From the NCBI GenBank assembly GCA_014529385.2, contig CM043951.1:111685469-111749468 (forward strand): 64,000 nt of DNA, read 5' to 3'. Position numbers and translations under genes: made by a program. Shown here piece after piece: positions 32,731 through 41,437 of this stretch; the first letter of the stretch is position 1, and each line of letters starts with the position of its first letter. The stretch is from Adiantum capillus-veneris. Lineage: Eukaryota > Streptophyta > Polypodiopsida > Polypodiales > Pteridaceae. The notes under the pieces were generated by a model, which was not told the DNA's origin, made no database searches, and worked only from the letters and a program-made list of their open reading frames with translations.

Positions 32731-33333
32731 TCAACCTTTATCTATCCATCGCTCCTTAACTCTTATCTCCATGCTGATCTTACCTCTATATGTTCTAGCG
32801 GATAACCATAACCGTAGTTCTAATGCATCCCATGCAAACACAATGTTGTGTTGTGGAGGAGTTTGGAACATCCTTACAAGGTTGGCAACATATTCATCAT
32901 CAAACTTACTCTGAACATCCTTACATAAACTGGAGGCATTACCCATCTCCAAGTTTATAACACGTTTCAGTATACTAGAGGCATTACCCATCTCCAAGTC
33001 TATGACACTACACAATAAAGTCTTGCTCGGTTGCCAAGCGTTTGGAGCAATATCCAACTCCAAACCTTCAGTCATAATTACCTTTTTGTTATGGTCCTCT
33101 AGTGAAACTTCCTTAATGCAAGATTCCTTTAGCTTGCTACACTGTCCTTGGTCCATGCTGGTGCATAGGCTTTCGTTTTCAAAGCCCTCCCCTTTGCTTG
33201 ATATGTTGTCCATTTGTTGTAAAGCCTTGCTAGCAGGTCGGTTTTCTTCTTCTCTTGTTTCTTCCATGCTCTTTGAATTCCTCTTGCTCTGACGAGGCCT
33301 AATCAACACTTTACGCCTTCTTACCATTACCAC
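32731..33333 (-). CDS. Unrecognised coding remnant, right part of the copia-split unit
   Basis: 200 codons open on the minus strand, from MVMVRRRKVLIRPRQSKRN to a stop. The N-terminal third is basic, the middle Ser/Glu/Lys-rich, and a tandem duplication yields two copies of INLEMGNASS-type sequence about 16 residues apart. The C-terminal part reads FDDEYVANLVRMFQTPPQ then IVFAWDALELRLWL. I see no gag zinc knuckle or enzyme motif. It lies between the copia insertion and LTR copy B, in the same orientation as the remnant at 23909-24443. Both may be parts of one gene carried between LTR copies A and B. Confidence 0.4.
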   Translation of the reverse strand: MVMVRRRKVLIRPRQSKRNSKSMEETREEENRPASKALQQMDNISSKGEGFENESLCTSMDQGQCSKLKESCIKEVSLEDHNKKVIMTEGLELDIAPNAWQPSKTLLCSVIDLEMGNASSILKRVINLEMGNASSLCKDVQSKFDDEYVANLVRMFQTPPQHNIVFAWDALELRLWLSARTYRGKISMEIRVKERWIDKG

Positions 33334-33540
33334 CCAATGCTATCGACTTGTTGCTTTGGTGCCTATTTCATCCAGGGTTAAAGATGTACTCACATTGTAG
33401 CACAATTTTCTTGACTTACCTCCCCCACTAGGGTAGCATCTTTTGATTTTTTAACCTCTTGTCCCACTCCTTCAGTCCTTTGAACAAACTTCTCGCTTGA
33501 TCCTTCTTCTGTCATCTTCATCTTGACCTCTTTTGCAAGA

Positions 33541-35090
33541 TAGATGACTCATTGACATTAAACCTTGCTAACATGAGTGTGTGTGTATCGACCATTGGAG
33601 TCAAGATGTGGACATAGCTTCCTTTACATCATAAAATTTTCAAAGCAAACCACTATGCTAAGTCCCCTCTCTTGTGATGCAAATGTTTCCAATCCTCCCA
33701 CCAAAATACTACCAAGTGTTGACCTCTGATGAACTGCCCCCCCCCCCCCGATAGTGACCTCTCAGTGTCTTTTTATAGGTGTTGGCTGCTTTAGATTAGG
33801 ATCATTTGGCTTGATTAGGGTAATCTAATTAGGGGAGACAAAGCAAGGCGGTGGGCCCTGGGTGGTTGACTTTTGCTTTGTCTTAGGAAATATTATAAGG
33901 AAAACCTCTAGGTGGGCCTTTGTGACCATCACCTAAAGAGATGAGAATTTACAAATTTGGGATTATTTACAAGGTTTGGTTTGAAACTGGGAAAAATGAT
34001 GATAACCTACGTTTTTTACTGAAGAGGGCATCGTGGATGCGATGCCAGTGAATGGCAGCTTTGTTGGTGCGTCGGTGTAGCGCGTTCGTCGCTTTCGGGG
34101 TCGATCGGGGCATGCCTTCGGCACCTTTGCTTGTTTCGGTGTCAGATTCGCAAGATTTTGGTCGTCTTCCTTCTTTTGTCGCCGTTGATGTTGTTCGGTT
34201 TCTTTTATTTATATGCTATTTGTTGTGAGTGTGCGTATACACGTGCTTGTATTGTGTATGAGTGAGTGTGTGTATATATATGTGAGTGTGCATATACACG
34301 TGCGTGTATTGTGTATGAGTGAGTGTGTGTATATATATGTGAGTGCGCGAGCGTGACTGTGCATATGTGTGTCGGCCAATGTGCGTGAGAAGGGGGGGGG
34401 GGGGGGGGGTTATATTATGTATATGTATATATATATATATATTCTCATTTCGGTTGTTTACTGCTGCATGGAATGCGAGGATGAGAGATGGAGAGAGGGA
34501 GTTGTGTGTGGGAGGGGGAGGGTGTGTGAGTGTGTGTGTGTGTGTGTGTGTTAAGAGAGAGCGCATGAAAATGACCTTCGGTCAGAGAGCAAGAGAGAGA
34601 GCATGGCCACGTCCGCACAGCGCGAGAGAGAGTCTGAGGGCGAGGTGAAGTGGCGAGGGAGGGAGAGGGAGATAGGGTGTGTGTGTGGCATCCTTTTCCA
34701 ATGCACTCGCACTGGCTAGGTCCGGGAGCGAGAGCGAGAGAGAGCATGACTCGAGTGGCCCGCATCCGACAGATGACGAGAAGGAGCAGGAGGGGGGGTT
34801 TAGTCAACGGAATAAGGGGTGGTTTTGGAGTTATAGAGAGAGAGAGAGTGTGTGTTTTTCCTTATGGCGGGTTCCCACCGTGGAAGAGAGTGGGAGAGAG
34901 TGAGTAAGTGAGGGGGGGGGGGGGGGGGGGGGGGAGGATAGGAAGAATTGTCTATGTGGAGGGGGTGCTCCGCCAGAGCTGGGAAGAAAACGGGGGGGGT
35001 ATAGGGAGGAGAGTGAGGCCAAAGGATGTCGAAGAGAGGGGAGATGGAGGGGTGTAGTATGGAGGCCCGCTAGGGCTGGGATGTGGACGA

Positions 35091-35131
<41 letters not shown>

Positions 35132-35451
35132 AAGAATATACAATATGCGTGGCGGCCCGCTAGAGGGTGTGACAGTGGTATCCCGTCCTATGCCCCCTCT
35201 GGGCCAGGTGATGCAGCTGCAGAGTAAGTGAGAGAGAGAGAATTGGCGGAGCCGAGCAGTAAGAGAGAGAGGCTCTGTCTTTTGGTGATAATGGAGAGGT
35301 GTGACCAAATTGGTGGCACCCCGCTAGTGGTTACGCCTAAAGAGTGGTGAATGGTAAACAACTTTCCCTTTTTTTGTTTTTCCTTTGGTAATACACTCTC
35401 CCCTTCTTAGGGTATGGTTCTCGTGGTCGTGATTTTGAAAAACGGCCATCA
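33541..35451 (-). repeat. Long Tat-type LTR, copy B
   Basis: It aligns with copy A from GATGACTCATTGACAT (A 21680, B 33543) to the common end GGCCATCA (A 23813, B 35451), with many shared segments. It lacks the first roughly 280 bases of copy A (the GA tract and the AGCGGCTAGG end). After GGCCATCA it continues with GCATCCTCC and no polypurine tract, so this is the outer end of a 5' or solo LTR. It contains GT, TA, poly-G (34912-34934) and GA tracts. Confidence 0.7.
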
Positions 35452-35460
35452 GCATCCTCC

Positions 35461-35514
<54 letters not shown>

Positions 35515-36623
35515 CACACTATAAACTACCTCACATTCTCTAGTCATGTCCGATCCCCGCACACCTTGTTGTAGAGGTGCACGGATATTATAACCACCGG
35601 GTTATAATCTTGTCTTTATTGGTCAATGCCTATATTTGTGGGTACAAGAAATCTATGCACCCACGTCTACATGATAGTGCATGTAGTGGACAAAACCCCT
35701 TTGCCTCTTCTCTAGCTGTAGCATTTCACAGCATCTTAACATGTTTTCACAGTAGATCTTTGTTCAAGGGATTACTTAGAACATTACATGTTGGCCTCAA
35801 ATCTAAGTATCATGTCGTTGAAAGCTTTCCAACTTAAGGTCGCATCCGTAGAGAGGAAGAGAGGGATCACCGTTTGTCTAAGTCTAACTTTTTTACCGTA
35901 ATCCCAAAGGTAGACTCTAATATAAAAACTCAATCCAAAATCTAACCTAATGAAACATGTGGTGATTTGCAGCTAGTTGAATATGGTTAGTGTGTGAGTT
36001 AATAGGTGTCAGATTCTAATGGGAATATACATATTGTTGTGTAACTAGTGTTTGCTCTTTGGGCAAAGCCCACCTTCATTGACATGCACTAAAATCCAAC
36101 CTAAATCTAATATAATGTTAAATCGAACATAAATCTAGATCTAATCTTATCTTAAACTCAAAATAAACCTAAATCTAATCTAACCTAAACCTAAATGTAA
36201 TATAACTTAAATCTAAATTTAATCCAGTTAATCTTAAATCTAAATCAAATATAATATTAAACTCAACATAAACCTAAATCTAGTCCAATCTTAAATCCTA
36301 AACCTAAATGTAATCTTACCTAAATGTAATCTAACTTAAATCTAACATAGCTAGCTAGTCCTTAATACTGGCCTAATTTTAAATCTAACCTAATCTTAAT
36401 CCAAAGTAAATCTAAATCTAACCTAATCTTAAACTCAACATAAACATAAATCTAAATTTAATCTAATCTAATCTAGTTTAAATCTTAACCTACTCTCTTC
36501 TCTTTGTTTTCTCCCCTTACCTCTCTCTTTCGTCTTCTCCCCTCTCTCTCTCTTTCTCTTTGTTTTCTCCTCTCTCTCTCTTTCTTTGTTTTATATCTTT
36601 CTCTCTCTCGTTCTCTCTCTTTA

Positions 36624-36660
<37 letters not shown>

Positions 36661-36772
36661 TTTTATATCTTTCTCTCTCTCGTTCTCTCTCTCCCTCTCT
36701 CTCTCTCTCAATGTGTGTGTATGCATTCTTATTTTATGCATGTGTGTGTATGTGTTTTTTGTTTATGCATAT

Positions 36773-36821
<49 letters not shown>

Positions 36822-37149
36822 CAAAGACACAATGTGTGTGTGTGAGAGAGAGAGAGAGAGAGGGAGAGAGAGAGAAAGAGGGGAAGGGAACATGAGAGAG
36901 AGGAGAGGGAATGAGCATACCTAGCTCTCCTTCCTCTCATTGTGTGTGTGTATAGGGGGGGTGGGGTGGAGAAGAAAGAGAGAGAGGGGGAGAGCGCGGG
37001 TTAGCTCTTTGCTTGGGCGCCAAAAACTCAGATATGAGATCTGAGTTTTCGGGCGCTCTCGATTTATTTTTACCTCTTTCAGTGTCGCTATGATCATCGC
37101 TATGTAACATGGCGACGCTGATAGTGACGTCGTGGATTTTCACTTTTGA
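35452..37149. other. CACTA right interior with simple repeats
   Basis: No gene recognised. It contains (CT)n at 35461-35511, a roughly 400-base stretch of degenerate CTAAATCTAA units (36080-36490), mixed CT/TTTCTC runs (36500-36710), (CT)n (36774-36812) and GA-rich sequence (36845-36985). Open frames here are Leu-Ser or Arg-Glu repeats. An inverted repeat CTCAGAT...ATCTGAG lies at about 37027-37045. Confidence 0.5.
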
Positions 37150-37194
37150 GCGTTGCACTACGAGCGTTGCTAATGTGAAGTACCTCTTGTAGTG
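37150..37194 (-). mobile_element. Right terminus of a CACTA (En/Spm) element
   Basis: It ends CTCTTGTAGTG at 37194, the inverse of CACTACAAGAG. Upstream are several short motifs of the subterminal type (GAGCGTTGC twice, GTCGCTATGATCATCGCTATG, GGCGACGCTG). It matches the terminus at 10231 over about 30 bases in inverted orientation. The next three bases (ATG) differ from the three before 10231 (TAA), so the two ends may belong to different copies or the duplication has decayed. Confidence 0.7.
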
Positions 37195-37700
37195 ATGTGA
37201 AGCTACTTTAAATATATCTCTGGGTCCCCTCTATATATATCATACTGTGTACGTATTTTACACACTTTTATTGCACTCCCTCTTTATCGTCTGTCTGTTC
37301 TTCTCTTTCTCAGTATTCTCAACATGTGGTGCCCATCCCTAGCCCCAGGAGCTGCATGAGCCCCGTTTCCATGCACATAGCAGAACATCGAGCCATTCCG
37401 TGGTCCCATGTGCCACGGAGCAGCTGTTGTAATTGTGATTGTGGCACACCGGTCCACTAAACGATTGAATTTTCCTCCATGTGCATGGCGACGGGGTTCA
37501 TGCGGCCCGCGTGGCTCAGGATGGAAAGAAAACAGCATTCTACTACGTACATTTCTCATAACATACATAGATCAAGACGAAACTTCACTCAAGATGATAA
37601 TTTTATTAATTTCAAAAATACATTGAGACATGCAATTCACGTGTCTAAGATAGCCTTATTACAAGCTCATTGAAACAATCTTGACCTAGACTCCTTAAGA
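37195..37700. other. Unassigned, right of the CACTA terminus
   Basis: No gene assigned. A short GC-richer segment (37320-37510) is open in both strands but has no recognisable domain. Confidence 0.35.
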
Positions 37701-37739
37701 CTGATTTTTCACCAATTCAAGATACAATATCTTCCTTGC

Positions 37740-38500
37740 TTGTTATTCCTTGCCCAAGGCAAAGGCCGCAATATCCTAAATGGCTTCCGGCCCCTTTCTC
37801 ACCAAAACTATGGATTGCTGCCTCTTTGTTCACAAGAATACATTTGTGGACAATTAGGGCCGGGAGACTCGGCCAAAACAAATCTTAGAACTCTACACTT
37901 GTACATCTCCGTTGATGCATAGTCCGTACACTCGTTATGGATGACCCAGATCATCTCTTCATTGAAGCTTGGGAGATAATGCCATAGGGAAAGGTCCTTT
38001 GAGTCACCCTCCATGCGAGATTTACCTTTTTGTTTGACAAACTGATCCATATTCAAAGCAGACTACAAGGAAACAAAGTTGGATTATGATTCTAAGGAAA
38101 AAAATGAGAATTGAAAAGAATGAAGTACTTACTAGTGTCGCATCATCTTGCTCACAAGGACTCTTGTTGGTTATGTTGATTGTGTCAAGATGAGTGCGCT
38201 TCAAGAACATGAGACGTTTGTGGGGAGCTACTCTCAAGAGCACTCGTGTAGAAATCTTTCTCTCATTAATGGTTTGGCGAGCTGCCTCCATGAAGGAATC
38301 CTTGGAATTTTTGTCCCTCTATGAAGGCTAGCGTGTTGATGAGGGGAGCAGAGAAGTAGTCCACTTGGAACTTGGTCTTCTGAGTGGGGTTCTCTGTATC
38401 ACGAACCCCAACATATATTGCAAGAACAGAGAGGGCTTCATCTTGATGCATTTCAAGAGAGTGGGCAATGTCATCAAGGAAGAAAAATTATTGATCTTCC
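37740..38500 (-). pseudogene. Possible remnant of a host gene (two or more coding blocks)
   Basis: The minus strand shows blocks of ordinary protein composition: FLDDIAHSLEMHQDEALSVL followed by YVGVRDTENPTQKTKFQVDY (about 38320-38500), APHKRLMFLKRTHLDT (near 38190-38240), and MEGDSKDLSLWHYLPSFNEE with HNECTDYASTEMYKC and SPGPNCPQMYSCEQRG (37810-38010). AT-rich segments with stops separate them, as introns would. LTR copy C begins at 38517, directly upstream, and may have disrupted the gene. I do not recognise the family, and a further transposon is possible. Confidence 0.35.
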
Positions 38501-38711
38501 ATTATAATTGGCATGGTGCACCACCTAGCTTTGAGCGGCTAGGATACAGACATCAGCAATTCCAATAACACCAACACAACACACCATGGAGAGAGAGGGA
38601 GAGACGAAGACGTAGACATAGATTATGAAAACCCCTTGAGATGTGAAGAGATACTTGATTCAAGGTGGTATTTACAAAAACCTTCGTGTTGGCAAGATAG
38701 AGAAAGTGCTA

Positions 38712-38714
<3 letters not shown>

Positions 38715-38776
<62 letters not shown>
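38715..38776. repeat. (GA)n microsatellite
   Basis: About 30 GA units in LTR copy C. Confidence 0.95.
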
Positions 38777-38779
<3 letters not shown>

Positions 38780-39460
38780 TATAATGCATTTTCTAAAGGA
38801 AATTCAAGTGTGCAAAGATCCTACTCCTGTGCATAGTGATCCTTGGAGTCAGTGTGTGTACATGGATTTCCTCTCAAGTACTGACTCCACGATAGTGACC
38901 TCTCATTTCTCTTTTATAGGTGTATGCTGCAGTAGTTTAGCATAAAGCTATTAGGTTTAGGGCCCTAAGCTGGAAAGACAAAGCAGACAGCCAGGTCCCA
39001 GATGGTTGATTGGTGCTTTGTTTGGGAGAAATAAGAAAATGATATTCTCCTAGGTAGGCCTTTGTGACCATCACCAAGAGAGAGGTGAAATATGCAAAAG
39101 GTTTGTTACAAAGTTTGGCTTGAAAAAATAGAAAATGGATTACCCTAAGAATGTATACTGAAGAAGTACGTCATGGACAATATGCCGACAAATTACAGGC
39201 TTTACTCGTGCGTTGGTTTAGTGCGCTCATCAACTTCGGTGTCGGCTCGGGCATGTCTTCAATGTCTTCTTTGAATTGTGGTCGCCATCACGTGTTTTTG
39301 GTCCGTTTGTCCATCCGTTGTCATCCACTTTTGTTGCTCTTTATGCTTTTGTGCGTGTGGTGTGTGTGCATTCTTGGTGTGTATGGTGTATGTGCTCATG
39401 CGTGTAGTGTATGTATGTGGGTGTATATGTAAGTTCTCTTGAGTGTGTGTGTATGTGTAT

Positions 39461-39465
<5 letters not shown>

Positions 39466-39549
<84 letters not shown>
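39466..39549. repeat. (GA)n microsatellite
   Basis: About 40 GA units in LTR copy C, followed within 60 bases by a (GT)n tract at 39607-39663. Confidence 0.95.
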
Positions 39550-39551
<2 letters not shown>

Positions 39552-39606
39552 ATGGAGTTTGAACGAGGGTGAGAGAGAGAAAAATTATGGATTTGTGAGA
39601 GGGTCC

Positions 39607-39613
39607 GTGTGTG

Positions 39614-39663
<50 letters not shown>
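39607..39663. repeat. (GT)n microsatellite
   Basis: GT dinucleotides with one TTT interruption, in LTR copy C. Confidence 0.95.
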
Positions 39664-39666
<3 letters not shown>

Positions 39667-40220
39667 GTGTTTGTGAGTGGTTTGTGTGTGCGTAGACAGA
39701 GAGAGATATATTTTATGCTACTTGCTACCAACACAAGAAGAGAGACAAAGAGAGAAAGAGAGAGAGAGATAGATTTTATTATCGTCCTCAGAGGTCAAAT
39801 ATGACCTATGGGACCAAAGTTACATGTGATGTAGTATGTGAATGGCTGATGAGTGACTCTTGATGCTCCAAAATTGTGGTGATGAGAGTCGCAATGGAGA
39901 GCCCACACTTTGGCTGGGAAAGGAAAGTGTGTAGGTCTAGGTTATGGCTGAAAATGTGAGAGAAGCAAGTTCGGATGTGACCAAACGCTGAGCACTCTAG
40001 TAGTGTGTGCTACTTAGACTCTTGAACTTGCACTGAGCATAATATGTACAGTCAATTTGACTCTTCTCCATTGCCCCAACAACCTATCTCACATTGAAAG
40101 GAATGGGAGCTAAGAAAAAATGGATGTGATAGTGCGTATCGCTAACAAGGGGATAGGATCAAGCATGTAAGTGTGAGTATGGTTTCCTCTTTCACTGAAG
40201 AACATGGTTTTATAGTTGGG

Positions 40221-40224
<4 letters not shown>

Positions 40225-40271
<47 letters not shown>
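40225..40271. repeat. (GA)n microsatellite
   Basis: About 22 GA units in the U3-side half of LTR copy C. Confidence 0.9.
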
Positions 40272-40280
<9 letters not shown>

Positions 40281-40594
40281 TAGACTATGTGTGTTCGGGC
40301 TAAGAGAGAGAAAGAGAGTAGTGTGTGTGTGTGGGCTAAGAGAGAGAAGGAGAGTGGTGCTTTGACAATGGATGAGACAGCCAGGGAGAGAGAGATATGG
40401 TGCCAAGCTTCAGGGACAGAGAGAGGGTGGTGCCAAGGGTGGCATCCCCCTCTCTGAGTGCAAGGTCAAAGAGGGAGGGTGGTGGCCGTTAGCTGCAGCA
40501 ACAAAAACAAAAAGTTTTTTTATTTTTTGTATATTATAAGGCTCCCCAATTGGGGCTAGTTCCCACGATCACGGCTCTCGGAAGCCAACCATCA

Positions 40595-40616
40595 TTAGCC
40601 CTCCACTTTTTAGCTA
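40595..40616 (-). other. Polypurine tract next to LTR copy C
   Basis: The minus strand reads CTAGCTAAAAAGTGGAGGGCTAA before TGATGG. It is the counterpart of 3649-3659 and 23814-23835, with one or two purine interruptions. Confidence 0.65.
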
Positions 40617-40689
40617 GAGCCATTCATGCCTCTAGCTCTACTTCTTTTGATTCTCTAGTGGGGGAGTTGGAGGGCTCTTTCTTCTCTAG

Positions 40690-41437
40690 AATATCTACCA
40701 TGAACTCTAGATTAAACCTTAAGAAGTACCTTTTTGGCCTCCATCCATTGACTCTAGTCTTGTGAATTCAACCATCTGCCTCCATCAATTTGTAGCTACC
40801 ATTGGCATATTGCCTTTTGACAATAAATGGACCTTCCCCTCTTAGATAGTAAAGCTTCTTATCTTTCCTAGAGTTTCATTTGTTGTCGTATCTCAATACT
40901 AGCATGCCTTTTCCTTAAGCCCTTGATTGAATGTGAGTTGAAGTCGTTCTGCTTATGCCGTATAGTAGCAGATCGCATATTCCATATCTAACTGAAGCCT
41001 TCCTAGATCCAAGATGTGGTTGCAGAGCTGGAAAACTGGGCTCTATAACTTACTAGCCATGAATCGCAAGCTGGCTATCTGTACCTTCATAGGTAGAATG
41101 GCCTCTTTTCATATACCATATGGAAAGGGGTGAAACCTAGTGATGTTCACAATATCGTGCGGTAGGCCCAAAGAGTGTCCATGACATGCTTATCCCAATC
41201 ACTTGTGTGGTTATTTACCTGCTTTTTGATGACGTTATAGATCATGTCGTTTACCTTTTCCACTAGATCATTGCACTATGGATAGTAGGGAGTTGAGTAT
41301 CGGCATGTGATATCTATCTTTTTCATCAGTTCTCCCACCAAGTCGCCTTTGAAACCTGGTCCTCTACAAGATACTATGTCTAGAGTTGTGCCAAAGTGGC
41401 AACAAATGTGCTCAAATATGAATTTTGTCACTTCATT
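40690..41437 (-). pseudogene. pol: Tat integrase, C-terminal half (element split by insertion)
   Basis: On the minus strand, starting at the insertion point, the translation runs NEVTKFIFEHICCHFGTTLD, GPGFKGDLVGELM, YSTPYYP, LWAYRTIL and GFTPFHMVYE. The C-terminal domain follows (GEGPFIVKRQYANGSYKLME, IHKTRVNGWRPKRYFL) with stops and frameshifts. It aligns block for block with the integrase at 12044-13849. The second catalytic Asp is lost (VSCRGPGF against LLDKGPGF). It ends about 75 bases before the polypurine tract. The missing N-terminal half is at 52590-52940. Confidence 0.8.

Larger units (their letters stand above)
38517..40594 (-). repeat. Long Tat-type LTR, copy C (3' LTR of the split Tat element)
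   Basis: About 2.1 kb. The plus-strand start TGCACCACCTAGC and end CCATCA give TG...CA ends. It shares the AGCTTTGAGCGGCTAGGA start, the TTTTATAGGTGT segment and the GGGCCTTTGTGACCATCAC segment with copy A, and the CATTAGCCC polypurine junction. It abuts the polypurine tract at 40595, which is followed by integrase coding on the minus strand, so it is the 3' LTR of that element. It contains long (GA)n and (GT)n tracts. Confidence 0.8.

Noticed and set aside
36080-36490. True interstitial telomere array
   Set aside because: The word is variable (CTAAATCTAA, AACCTAAA, TCTAATCT) and no run of the exact plant repeat occurs.
37010-37025. TGGCGCC on the minus strand as a primer-binding site
   Set aside because: No LTR starts beside it. 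It is in the subterminal region of the CACTA right end, next to a short dyad.
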